A stretch of 64,000 nucleotides of DNA from Aphrophora alni (Eukaryota; Arthropoda; Insecta; Hemiptera; Aphrophoridae): positions 73,880,877-73,944,876 of the forward strand of contig OY740768.1 in NCBI GenBank assembly GCA_963513935.1, in the 5' to 3' direction. The notes under the pieces are model-generated. The model ran no database searches, was not told where the DNA came from, and saw nothing but the letters and a program-made list of their open reading frames with translations. Both the position numbers and the translations under genes were made by a program. Every line of letters starts with the position of its first letter. Within the stretch, counting starts at the first letter, position 1. Shown here in pieces: positions 1 through 13,582 of the stretch.

Positions 1-3000
1 AAAACAATTTTATATAACGCCAAGTCGCTTTTAAGTTAATGCACAACTCATTACACATACAGACATAGAGCGAGGACCCGTCACAAATAAATAATATTAA
101 AAAAATAGGATATTCCACAATAACATTTGCTTCTCTATAGCGACTGTACGGTTACGCAACATGCAAACATCCCTTTCAATAGTTTGGGAAAATATCTCTT
201 TAGAAAGCGTAACGCCAAAGTGAGCTGTAAAATATTCTGTTGTTGACTGTGGATTAAAATTTGAATTTCCCCTTTAATTTAAGTAGTTTTATTTGGGGTG
301 CCACCCTATAAAAAGAAGTGTTTTTAAATAAATGACAGATTTATATCAAATGAATTGAAATTGAGTTTTATTCGGAACAGATGAATTAGACTAAAATATG
401 TAGCGAACGTTCAAAAAGACACTGGTTGCAGTCCTCCGATTGTGTTTAAATATGACCTTTAAGGTAGGGTTCATAACATGACCTATGAGGAAACAATGTG
501 CTCTTTAAATATTCAGTTGCAATTTCCTTGCAATATATTCATCAACTTATTCCCAAAATGGAATAAATTATTATTTCGACAACATAATTTATTTCCTTAT
601 AAAATCCAGTTATTTAACGTTTTATTACTAGATAATCTGAGGGGTACTATGGTGTAATATAAACAGTTGTAAAACGATAAATATAACAGATATAATTTTT
701 TAGTAACTAGAACTCCCAGGGGCTCACTTTAGTGAGTTGGCCTTGTAAACTCCGAGGGACCCTAGTTGGATCTACACCTTTCTACATAGTTTAATTTTAT
801 TACAAAAAATATTAAAAGAATGTCATAGCTTTATAAAACATAATCTATGCCATATATTCCTTCTATGTATGACAATCAAACAACTTATTTAGAAGTACTG
901 TAACATTGAAAAATGATTCATTTAAAATAAATAGATTTTTTCTTTATAAAAAAACATGTTTACTAAAAATTAGAACATAAATAAAATAAAAACAAATTCT
1001 TTCCGGCCTGTTACAGAATAAAAGAATCCAATCCGAAATATACATGAATGTGGTTGTGATGTCAGCATAGAAGGTGTATGAGTAAATCAAGAAAGTCGGA
1101 ATTTATTTCCCTCGTAGTTTGTGTCTTGAATTCTTATCTTTTATAAATTTATTGATTTTCACTATATATTTATAAACGAATTTTTATGTCTTCTGTATGT
1201 TTATATACATGTCTCCCCATTTTAGGTTGTTTTTACATTTTACATAGATATTATCGGCTTAAAAAAGAATGGAAGTTTATTAATAGAAGAACTTGATTTA
1301 TGATATATTTAAACTGAATTGATTCCGTATTACAAACTGAAGTTTAGCATGTGTGCGTGTGCGTATCATTAACATATCTTTGAAACTAGGATGAGATATA
1401 TGTATAAGAATTTACAATTTTTGGAATGTGAATTTCAATCTTTTCGTTTTTATCAAGTATATGGAAATCTATTAGCTTCACTGAAATATTTCTTTTCAAT
1501 CGACGTTTATAAGGATTCCTGCTGTAATTCTTTTATATGCGTCTCATGGTTTTATTTTTACTCACATATAAACAATCTGAGCCAGTTGTTATAGGCAGAA
1601 ATTTATATTCAAGAAATGACTCAAAAATTAATTGTAATGTTTGGTCCAGATAAAAATAGGAGTCAAATGTCGTTCTACAATTTCATTTGGAATGTAGAGT
1701 TAAACTAAAAAACTAAAAAGTTCATGTTTTGTTAAAGTTACACTTTTCATTTTAAAAACATAAAAGAGTTAACGAATTGAAATTAAAAGACAAAATTTTG
1801 AATTTAGTTTTATAAAATAAAAATGCAGAAGCTTGTGTAAGTTGGAAGGAAAGTTAAGCCTAATTGGAAAGGGTGAGGTGAGATCAGTTGAAACATCAGT
1901 TCCGAGGGATTTCTACGTCAAGAAATGTGAAAGCGGTTTTATAGCTTGAAAGTGGGAAAGGTACAGATCTTACGAGTGGAACTGGAAAATAAATAACAAT
2001 TTTTATCTTTTCCTGAAGAAGGCATAATTTTGACTATACTGTAAAATAAATGTTTAACATTTTTGTTGTATTTGTTGTCTGTTAGATTCCGTCATTTCCT
2101 CCAAATTTGTATAACCAATAGTCACTTTAATTTGCTGTAGCAAAAAAACACATTGAACGAAAGTTAAAACTCATTTCGGATGTTGTCAGTAAATAAAGTG
2201 AAAATCAACACTAACCGTCGTCTTAAATTTTGTAGATTATTTTGAATATATATGTATATACTTATGTTATAAACTAGTGTTAACCATAAATATTATGAGG
2301 TAAACTCAAGTTAAATGACGGAGATCAAAGATCGATTTCGTTTTGGGGTATTATTTCTAACTGTAATTTTATATTTTTTTCAATTGTGCACACTGTTTTG
2401 CATCATTAATAAACCTTTCACTAAACTGAATGATATCGGTATTACGGACTTTTAGATATTTCGCCTTTTATAACAAATCTAACCAAGATTTATGGACATA
2501 ATGGTTCGGTATAATGGCACAGCTAGTAAGGTAGAGATTATGATTGTTCTCTTTGGACTTTTATTAAATTATACCCGTGTTAGAAATAAGTTAATAAATT
2601 ATTTCCCTTGCTAGGTTAGAAAGTATGTTTTTATATTCATAAATTGCATGGTTTATTTTGGAGAAAGGCAATACAAATTAATATATGGATAGAAATTTAG
2701 TAAAAGCATACGTAACACATAATACTGTTTTATTGATGGTCCTGATTAGACTGCTTGGTAGACTACAAGAAATAACACTGTAAGTGTCATCTTGTTACTT
2801 TAGTTATGTGATGAGTCAGATAACATATTCTCATAGTTCAAAAAAGTATTTTTCATAGAATTTTATGTCCATCTTCTGTAGTTTACTCTACCGTTTAAAA
2901 GTGTATGCATAACATTTGGCTATATTGCGGGAATTTTTAAAACATTGTCAAAAAAGCAATATTTTGGGTAGCTACTGTAAGTAAAAACCAAAAACTATAA

Positions 3001-6000
3001 TTTTCTAAAAATAAGCTATAAAGATTTTTTTTATCAAATGTTTCAGTTAAATCCTTTCACAAAATGCATATAAATTGAGGTCCATGTAAATATCTTTTTA
3101 ATGACGACTTATATTGTTCATTTTCAGTTTTTAACCAACAACTACCGCACTGATAATTTTAGGGACGAATAATCTTTGTTGGTTTTATTTGATTTTGAGG
3201 AGCGGTCAATGTGAAAATTGTACAATATCTTCTTCATCATTTAGTTGATTTTTTTAAAGGATTATTTAAACATTGTTTTTTATGCTGGTATTTGTATTCT
3301 CTAATTTATTATCAGCCCCAAATTTAGGTTTTTAGTAAATGAATAATAAATAATAAATATGTCACTCTAAATAATATCATTTGTAACACGTATGGTATAC
3401 AGTTTCAATACGACAAAGTTGCAAAATTTACATCCAATAACCTTTTTAGGCATTTATTAAAAAGTTAAAATTTTAACAAATGTAGTCAAACGTAGGATTA
3501 TAATTTAACTAATGACTCAAAAGATGTAAGAATTACTATACATGTTCTATATTCCTTACCCCATGCAAGATCTATGTTTATAGAGTGTTTAGGCAGCCAT
3601 GTGTTTGTACTAAGATTCATGTACTAAGCTATGTTTTTGCAGAAGTAATTCATTTTATAAAAATAACAAGACTATTAATTAGTGTAAAGATCATAAGAAA
3701 CAAAACCTTAACACAATGCTATTATGCGTTGATGTCATTCAACTATTGATATAAGTCAATTTAATTACGAGTCTGATATAAATTTTTAAACGAATAATAA
3801 TCTCACACATACATTCACAGTTCAAATATTAACCAAACAAAATTGTTCGTCGCTAAATTGTCACTTCAGTAAAAAAGATTAAAAACAACCAAGGTCGTCC
3901 CCTTAGATTTATGTTTAACAATATTTTTATATTTAAATAAGGTCTAAATTTGCTTTAATGTTTTCTTAGACTCGTCTTAACCATCCTTTTTTAAAAAAGA
4001 AATCTTGTACAAATGACGGCGGTCAGATTGCGTTAAAGTTTTTTTTCTAAATAATGCAAAGATTAAACACAAAATATACTTGCTTTATTAATACGTGTGA
4101 ACTTGCAAACAAAATAGGATATTATTGTAAATTTATTTATCATTTAATTTATGGGATTGCTTCAAACGACTCGTAATAACAAGTCTATTTGAACAATAAA
4201 CAAGCAGCTATTGTAGAAGAGGATAAGATATCATAAATTGAGGTATATTTCATAGTTTATTCTAACCTGGAGGTTTAGATAAAAAGTTTTATAACAATGA
4301 GGTATGTAACTTATACTAACTCCTCCCTTAGGCATTTGCATTAAAAAAGTTAAGATAATTTGTGTTTAGTTAGATGTACGATCTAATAGCTTATTTTCAT
4401 AGAATGAATTTTGTTTGTTTATTATGTACTGCAAAAATGCGCATTAATATTACATACAATGTATTCTTTTTGTATTTAGAATTTTATACGATTAGGGTTT
4501 GGAAATATATTTAATATCTACAATTCAAACTTTTATCTAATTTCCGTTTCGAAAATTTTTGTTACATTTCTTACTATAGAATATATTCAAACTAATATGT
4601 TTATAAAATTTGTTGAATAATCGTTCATAATAAGTATTAATCATAATAATATAAGAAGTAACGTTCTGACTGAGTTATGGATTTCTTCTGACTTTTGTAC
4701 TAAATGTAACGGTAATACAATATACCATAGTTATTAAACAAATAAAAACAAGAATTAATTTAGGAAATTAGTACATATTTATAGTTTGCTTCAAAAAATG
4801 TTTTAAGTGACTCCCAATAAATGTAACAATATTCAAGCAGTTACTGTGGTAGGGGTTAAGAAACCATAAGTTGTGTAAAGATCTAGAGTGTATTTTAACA
4901 TAAAACAAATATCTATTATTATTAACAAAGTTTGTAAGAAATGTTATTATATAAATATACAAATTAAAAATTAAATGTTTACCATTTGTGACCACTCTTA
5001 AATGCAACAATTGTAATTATTTTCTAATAAAAATGCTTCAAAAACAATAGCACTTTATTTTATTTAAGAATTTTAGATTTTAATATTGACATGTGTATAA
5101 TGGGATAAAATACACTTTTATTTTGAAACTTAAATTTATTTTTTTAATTTTTATAATATTCATAAAATAAATAAATAAATTGTTATGGAGAAGTGTACAT
5201 AGTTATTATCATAAAAAACGAATTTGAAAATTATAGGTAAAACAATAACTGTCATTTGATTCTTTTTTTTAAATATAAACAAGTTACAAGTTATTTAATA
5301 ACGTTTATTCCAATTTAAAAAAAATTATACGGACTTAATTATATAAAATAAGTTATATTTGTACTTTCCTAAACAAATTTACAACATATCTGTTAAATCT
5401 ATAAAATAATGTCAACTATCTTTTGTTTGTTATACTTCTCAGTAACTACTTGTTTACATTTTTTCTTTACCTGTAAAATTTAATCAATTTAACCAGCTTT
5501 TATATTGTAATGTTCACTGAATACCTAAAGTCTATTCTCGCACTCAATTTGTTTATTTGGTGCATTGTCACACGTAATATAAGTAAATCTTCTATTCATA
5601 TACACCCTGAAAACAATTCAAACCTTTCAAGAGAGAAATGCAGAGAATGTGTGTAGTAGAAGCATTCCCCTAATATGTATGAGACCTCGCTCCAGTGACT
5701 ATATACCAGCTGGAATAACTGCTTCACACTCTAGAGAAGAATGAAATTTTATCTTACAATAAAATTATTAAAAAATACAAATTTAAAACTGATCTTACTG
5801 TGGCGGAGCGAATACAAATTTTGTATTTATCAGTTTCATTAAGTAATATATTGGAATGGAATAAACATAACGTCGCTGTCATTCTATTATGTTTTTATAT
5901 TTTATGATTTTTATTTGTACAGTACTGTAAAATAGTAATCATGCATAGAGCCAGAAATGGGTTAGACCTATTCTTAACCTATGTAAGTTGAAAAAGTTAG

Positions 6001-6784
6001 TTTACATAAGTGTTTAAATAACAGCTGACTATGAAACCTGTATTATTAGATCTGATGTGGATTAGCTGTTGTTTGAGAATGTAAAATTTTCAAAAAGAAA
6101 CATCTCTAATTACCGAATTGGTGGATTGTAAGTATTCCAAAAATTGAACAAAATGACTGGAACGCCGAATGAAATTAGTTAAATCTTCTTCGCCTAAAAG
6201 CACTTAAATATCGTTTTATCTCTGAATATTTGTGTTTGATCACAATGTTTGTATTTATGTCGATATCGGTTTCAGTTCTTAAGATATCGGGATCTAAAAA
6301 ACCTCTTGGCGCATAGCGGTCTGGATATCAATAATTCAGAAATTACTTGTAAGTTTATCTTTTAGATATATTAAAACCAAATTATTGTAAAATACTATAG
6401 TACTTAATAATAAAGTAAGTTACATTTATATTGGCGAAAACAAAATTAAAAAATTAAAAAAAAAAGAATAATATATACAGTGCATTTGTTGCATTTGGAT
6501 ATAGATGGTTTGTATTAAACATAGTTGTATTGTGTATGAGTTAACCTATTTACATATTGAATAGTCGAAAAGGAAAACAAAATATCTTCTTTTAATTGAG
6601 ACTAGTTTTAAACTAAAAACTGTTCATTAAAGCTAGTAAAGAGAAACATTGATATAATTTAAATCTCAAATTTGAAACAAGATACTTTCATGATAATTTA
6701 ATTTCGTTCAAACCTAGATAATAATGAGTTAGACAATTATACGATTTACACTATTGACCGAAGGTACTTGGTAGAACTTCATTT
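1..6784. other. AT-rich non-coding DNA, nothing recognised
   Basis: Plain AT-rich sequence with stops in all frames. Two slightly GC-richer patches (about 700-780, which contains the palindrome CTCACTTTAGTGAG, and about 1840-1985) have no frame I can identify. The 67-codon plus-strand ATG frame at 1391-1594 and the 80-codon minus-strand frame at 4768-5010 are AT-driven chance frames without a recognisable domain. Confidence 0.6.
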
Positions 6785-6845
6785 TAATGAAATAACAAAC
6801 ACAATATTGTAGAATTTAATAAATATTGTGTTTGTTTTTTCATTA
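6785..6845. repeat. Short perfect-type hairpin
   Basis: Two 24-bp arms (6785-6808 and 6822-6845) are reverse complements with a single mismatch, separated by a 13-base loop. The size is that of a small hairpin RNA precursor or a palindromic remnant of a small inverted-repeat element. Nothing in the flanks shows a promoter or transposon end. Confidence 0.8.
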
Positions 6846-8300
6846 AGTTAGACAATTAATTTACCAAATCGATTATGAATGAAAATTACATTTAACAAGT
6901 AATTTTAAAACACTAACTTAAATCCTAGGGTTCTAATGTTTTGTTTTTTCGAATAGCATTTTAGAGAGATGACTACGTATTTCTTTTGGTCCTACGTTAT
7001 AAAAAATATTTAAACTAACTTTAAGGAAATCGTGTTTTTCTGACTGGTAATAATGAATTTTGGAATTGTATAAAAAACAACAACAACATAAGTCAGTAGC
7101 TTATTATAACATAAATAGAGTGATATCAATCCTATCTCATAGAATACAAATCAGTAAACATACTGTCAATAGATGGTAAATGGATGACAGAAATTATTTC
7201 AAAAACAATTGCTCAGGTCTAGATACTTCAAAACAGCAAAAATCAAATCACAAATAATCATGTACTAATTATTAAGTATAAACACAGTTGATACTTGGTG
7301 AAATTCCATATTAGAGCAAAAATAACACAAAACCAAATATCACACATGAAACACAATTTTTAGTGAAAGCAGTTTCGCCGTTAATGTCAAAGTTTACATT
7401 TTGAACAAAGAGCAGAAAATTATACAATTTAGAAGTTTTTGAAATAGATAGAAGTATACAAGCCAATTATTCTTCTAATTATAACTAATCGTCTCTACTA
7501 TAACCTATTATCCACTGTAAACCTTACTAGGTCATTCCCCCTCATGTTTTTCTCAGGTCATTATACTTATTGTAAACTCTCCACCCCTCCTCAGTTTTGT
7601 TGTTAGGATTTATTATTTTGTTAATTTTCCTCTAAGTTGTCTCAAGCTGCCTAAAGGTGAAACAACTATCACAAAGAAAGTTTGTTATATATGGAAATTT
7701 ATTTAAAGCTATTTTTGCCTCAATACCCTATTTATTATGAAACGTTAAATCAACATCTTAGTTTACAATATTCTCAGATTTCCTACAGTTTGACAGTTTA
7801 ACTTATGAAATACTAAGTCAGAAATTTGTCTGAATAATTCACATTAAACTACCAATAACAGTTTATAATGAAACTTTATATTTCTGTTAAATATAAGTTT
7901 ATATGCTTGATGGCAATTTATTAGACAATTAATATTATATGAGAGACTTTGAGATTTTGACGTATGTGGGTTCAACTTAATACGTTTTAGTCAATAAAAG
8001 CCTTCTTTACTTAATAAAACATTGATTAAGTAGTCTTACCACGTGCGACATGCAGGTAATTTATGTGCAATTCATGTTTGAGCTAGAGTTTGTGTACACC
8101 TTATATAAGTGCAACATATAACCACTAACAATTTTGAAAAATTAAGTTGAAAGACAATACATTTTTATTTACCAAGCCAATAATTTATTGAATGATTTTC
8201 TGATAGTAATTTTCAAACTAAAGGAATTATAAAAATAAAAAAACTCAACTCAGAATTGTAGGACATGGTAATAAGGCAGTTTTATGGTGTTTAATTAATA
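6846..8300. other. AT-rich non-coding DNA, nothing recognised
   Basis: No frame, repeat or RNA gene that I can support. A slightly C-rich stretch near 7500-7650 has no identifiable content. Confidence 0.5.
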
Positions 8301-8302
8301 GA

Positions 8303-8465
8303 ACTTTGAGCGTTTAAGATATCGCCAAACCTTGGGTAATCGTCGTGCTACGGTTGAAATACTAGGTAGCTATAAAGGTCCTAGTTCCCGGTGGAAGAAT
8401 GGTCTCGGTATTCCAAACGTCTTTCCCTGACCAAGAAGCTCCTGAAGTCGGTCTCACGCATGGTA
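8303..8465 (+). other. GC-balanced patch, possible old exon or element scrap
   Basis: This patch is clearly richer in G+C than its surroundings and has two overlapping plus-strand open frames. One runs from 8303 for about 42 codons and contains LGNRRATVEILGSYKG before a stop near 8434. The other contains VLVPGGRMVSVFQTSFPD and stays open to a possible splice donor, CATG followed by GTAAAT, near 8463. I recognise neither peptide. Either could be an exon, or a scrap of a retrotransposon. There is no start codon and no obvious upstream acceptor, so an ancient element is at least as likely as a host gene. Confidence 0.2.
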
Positions 8466-9129
8466 AATTATTCATGTGTTTAGTGTTTGTAGGTTTTATC
8501 GATCGTATATTTTTTTAGGCCATGAATTCGAACTTATTAGTAATTAAGAATCCGTCTGAAAATCACTTGACATCAAAGCATAATTTAATATGACTTTAAT
8601 TTTCGGAGTTTCATCTGACTATCTCTGAACATTGAAATTATTTTTTTAGGAGATAATTTTTAGAAAACAGTTTTTCTAAAATACATGATTAATTGAAAAT
8701 AAGGTTCAAAGTTTATAAGCCATCACTTCGCACAAAACTTTTCAATCACAATTTTATTCCTAAATATATCTATGTTAAATAAATTTTTAGACGACAATAA
8801 ACATTTCAAAATTAATAAAACATGGATAATCTATAAGCACTTTCCCTAATCGTAAGAAGACACGAATTACCAGAATCATATGAGAGCCTCGCGTTGAGTC
8901 TCCAGCCTACCTTAACGTTACCACTCTCCACATCAGATAATCGCCTTTGTTGTATTTGTATTTATAACAGTTAGTGGATCTACGGTCTAGTTTAGAGGTG
9001 TGATGTTGTTCAGGATAATTATTTAAACGATGTTGAAGACTTTTCATTTTTATTTATAATTTTTTGGAATTATAATCGGTTATTTCGGTAATATTCAATT
9101 TCTTTTCTTAAGTCCAACAGTTGGTTATC

Positions 9130-9490
9130 CTGCTGTCTGCTTCTCAAAAAATGTTCTAGCATGCCACGCGCGTAGTCGCGGCCAAAGTCTGACCTTCCTG
9201 ATCAGTTCTTCTTTGTCTAACTGGGAATTGCTGTAGTTGTTCTCAGTAATGTCGTATTGCACTTCGAATTAACTCTACGTGTTCATTGGGTTACCCTATA
9301 TCACTTCGATCTCTAGAGACTTCCGTGTCACTTTTGATATGTGAGATACAGACATGTATTTTTCATACCAATCGCATTTTCTAACTAGCGAACCGATCGC
9401 TCCATTAGAAAAGTCTGAGATGATGTAAATGTCACGTTGAACCTCACTGGCCGCGGCGGAGTCTTGCTTCAAGGTTTTTACCACGACTAA
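9130..9490 (-). other. Two minus-strand open pieces of unknown origin
   Basis: On the minus strand a 62-codon frame (9484 to 9296, containing DIYIISDFSNGAIGSLVRK) is followed after about 30 bases by a second open piece in another frame (about 9270 to 9160, containing NSQLDKEELIRKVRLWPRL). Both use GC-balanced codons unlike the surrounding DNA and sit in the same orientation, which suggests decayed coding sequence. I do not recognise the family. The first start codon is not convincing, and a shift and stops separate the pieces, so it is not an intact gene. An old element fragment or exons of a host pseudogene are both possible. Confidence 0.25.
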
Positions 9491-9499
9491 AGTTGGCCG

Positions 9500-12400
9500 T
9501 TTTTACACCTAACTATAGCGCGGATTGTATAAAAAATTGTAATAAAATTGAATTTTTAAATTAATGTACATTGCTCTAAACTTTGCTTTAAATATGACAA
9601 AAGATAAATATTTTGAGAAAGTAATTAAAATTAACTTTAACCTTCGTAGAAAATACAATAATTATACAGATATAATTTTAGATTGTTTCTAAATGATAAA
9701 TTTGTGAGCTTTAATACGCATTTCTAGACATTCCCTCACATAAGCTGAAATTATGATTGTGTTATATTACATGTTGTGTTTGAAATGCAGTGTATGTATA
9801 TATTATGTGCAAGAGAGTGAATAAGTAAAATATTTTCAAATAAGTAAAATGTTAATGTATTTTGAACAAATAAAGACTGTAGTTTCCAATAACCTACTCG
9901 CCACTGCTATTACCCACTTCTAAAACACACTTGAAACAGAGATGTTTGAAAAGCTTTAGAGCACGGTTGTGTGTAATGTAAATTTAGCTTTTATAAAAAA
10001 TATGAAATGTACAAAAATTTACTTTTCATATTTTTGTACTTTTCATTTGTTTGTGAAACAATGTCTTTTAAAACCCGATTTTAATGACTCATGTTAAGAT
10101 AATAAACATCACATTTTGAAAAATTATGTGTTATATCAAAGACGTTAATTTAAAAATTATTTTACATAATATTTAAAAATTACTATTTAAAAAATACTAT
10201 TCTTTGTATATTAATTGTTCCCGGTATTTTTGTGACTTTAATAGACTAATATGAAAAACTTACACATTTAAATTATTATTATTAGTTATTTGGATTCTAT
10301 TTTTAGAAAACATATCAGGTAACTTCAGCAGTTTTTAGGGTTTAAATAAATTTTACGTTTTAGAGTTTTTTTTAGTCTCTAAGGGAATTAAAGTTAATGG
10401 AAATGTTTAAATAGGATGTATGGTTTGTTTCGTATTTTAAAACATGAATTAGGTCGCAAAAGAATTTATTCTCCTATAACTGATATCTTAATATTCAGTG
10501 ATAACGGCATATTAAAAAAATAATTTTCATACTAACTATTACAGCACTAACCGATCACAATAGTAATGAACTTTACCAGGTTAAACAGGTTAGTTTCGCT
10601 TTTAAGTTGAGTTTATATTTCAATAATTTTTATTTCTGTTCCTTTTTACTGATCATAAATTATTTTAAGATTATCCATTTGTCACCCCTTTTAAATCTTC
10701 TACATGGCCATTTGATACTTCATTCTAAAACTAATCAATTCTTTATTTGTAAAACAGTAAAAAAAATAAAAATCAATAATCAAACTGCAGTTTACATGCA
10801 AATTCCTTGTACTATTATGTGTAAAGGTTATTTAATTCTAATTATAACCTTTTAAATATATTTAAAAGCAATGCAAAATTTATATAGTCTTTTCTGAAAA
10901 TATGGAACCATTTAGTTTGAGCGATAAGGTTCAATCATTACAAAATATAATAATCCTAAAACACCTGATTTATATATTGCAAAGAAGCATTATAACAACC
11001 TGAATAAATGATACTTAATACACTTTAACATAAAATTTGCGAGCAATAAAGCACATACATGTGGTCTTTGTATAAAGAGCAGCAACTTTATGATTTATAA
11101 CGCACTTCGTGTTCATGAAACGTAAATATAAATAAGATGTAAAATATTGTTCCGGTCTGATGTAAATAAATTTTAAACACAAACATTCTATGAAATTTTG
11201 TTCTATGAAATGAATGAAATTCTTTCAATGTACTGAACAAAAAAGTAATGACAATATTTCAAGGGAAGGAAACAAATTATAAATTCCCATTATTATATGT
11301 TTCCTACAAGTTATGAATTTCCACCATTATAAACAAACAGACATTAATGTTTTGTTGCGCAAAATATATTTCTTTTAGTTATACAATCAAACTAATTACT
11401 TACGAAAACGTAATATAAAACTGAAACTTAATTTAGTGTTTATACTTGTGAGAAATATTAAAAATATGGAAAATACTTGCATTATTAGGTTTTTAGAATA
11501 ATTAGTAAACATACTTATTTTTAATAACTTAGTAATGAAGGTAATAATAATTAATAATAACTTAAATATTAACGTTAGGTAATTGAGTTATGTAAGATGA
11601 ATTTTGTTCCTGACAGAAGTGTTAAGCAATAATTTGTTTATTTAATATATGTATTAAAAGATACAACTAATAACTATTGATAATGTGATATCTTTCTCTA
11701 TGTGAAAGACATTTCATACCTAAACTGAAGTGCTAGGCCGACAATCATTTTGATAATCATCACCAAAGTAATTAAATATAAATATTGTTGTTGGTTATAC
11801 ATTCCTGAAAACAAATGTGAAATTATAACTAGGTTAACGAGACATTAGCTAGATTGGACCATAGAGGGTTTTAAAACAAAGAGTTACCATGGGCTGGAAT
11901 TGGGGTAGTAAACTTGAATAGAAACTTGTCCCGCCAATAAGAATATACCCAACAGTGTTACCATCAATTTATAGCCTTAATGAAATGTGTCTGACAAAAG
12001 TTGATAGATCTAACGATTTGGATATATGTATCTATACATACAGTTTTAAGTGGCTTTGAAATAGAGAGTTGTTTCAAGATCACGTAAATGTTACATTTTG
12101 ATGGGTTCCTGTAACGCTTGGGTAAGTGGAGAAACTATTAACCTAACCAAATAAAGCGTCAGCAACGAAATTCAATTTGCCTACGCTGTTCTGTAACATA
12201 TCCTATGTTGAAAATCAATACTTGGGGATCTGAAATAGCACTAGAGAAGGTGGAGGAGTATCTCAAGTCTAAGGATGACCAAACATTCACCTAGCGCTTC
12301 CTCTAAGCGATTTGTGTCTTAAATTTTATTTTTAAACAGAAGTAAAGTAAGGATCCATTGGAGGCCACTGCCACCTAAGAAACATATATACAGGATAGAC

Positions 12401-13516
12401 ATATAAATATATATATATAGGATGTATACATGATATTAATATGGGAGGCTCGGTTTGTAAGATTGTAAGATGCAGTTGTATTACACCCGAGTTTCGATTG
12501 CAAATACCTCAATGAGGAAAGGACTAAGACCCTTGAATCTTTGATAAAGGGCCAGATAATCTCTCAAGACAACCTTGCCGGGACTATTCTGCAGTTCAAT
12601 ATGAAAGAAGGATCTGCTGCTTACGGGTTTTCCCCTACATAGAGATATCGAACCATTCATTTACATTTGAGAGAACAATAAGCTCGCGTGGCTAACCTAA
12701 AAAACCTATAAAACACAAGATCGATTGTAAAGTAACTAGATTCACTATAAATTCTCGTATTTGGTTATATTAAATTATCACATTATTTAATTTTTTTTTC
12801 CTTTATAGTGGTAGAAAAATACTCACACACAAGGACATAATTCAGTACATATCATCGATGTGATAAGGAAATGAAGAAGCGCAAGACAGAAAATAAATAC
12901 AGGGAGATTGTGCAGTACGTTTTGTTTAGGCTATTTGTTAGTGACAATTATTATAAACACAATTTCTGAAGCGTGATTATTACAACATTATAGAGATCAA
13001 TTAGGGGTGGTGGTTATACTTTTTGTACATCGAGGAGGTATCCCACATAAGAAATATATTATATGATGTCCATAGTGTGAAAACTAATAAAAATTCTATA
13101 TACTTGTTGATAAAAAGTTTCCTCTTTTTTATTGAAATTTATTATAAACATTAGGATTTATTTCCACTCCATAATTCAGAAGAGACTTTATACATAAATC
13201 CTACCTTTAGAGTTAACCGAAGCAATAATATATACTACCAATCATGCGGACATAATCTGTTGGATGTTAGATAAAGTATTTTGTCCAAGAAAAGACCGAA
13301 TCCTATCTGCAAGATTTTTCCTTTTTACCATGTATTTAATGCCCATTTTTAATTTTATGGTATATGATATATTATACACCATCTTGGGAAATATTTCTTA
13401 GTCAGAAATAGCTGATCATAAAATGTGGATCGATATCGGCCAAATCCCTTTATATAAAGGGGGTTGTAACAAGGTCTTGAATGATAAATAAATAAAAAAA
13501 GGACCACTATAGTATG
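9500..13516. other. Unrecognised AT-rich DNA with one hairpin
   Basis: Mostly non-coding. A 17-bp inverted repeat with one mismatch lies at 10002-10018 and 10030-10046. A GC-balanced stretch at about 12100-12660 looks like decayed complex sequence, but none of its frames gave a recognisable motif. The 82-codon frame at 10607-10855 is AT-rich and does not begin with ATG. Confidence 0.5.
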
Positions 13517-13519
13517 TAT

Positions 13520-13581
<62 letters not shown>
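13517..13581. repeat. (TA)n microsatellite
   Basis: About 65 bases of TA dinucleotide with one phase break at 13530/13531. The overlapping tyrosine/isoleucine-rich minus-strand frames are translations of this tract and are not genes. Confidence 0.98.
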
Positions 13582-13582
<1 letters not shown>

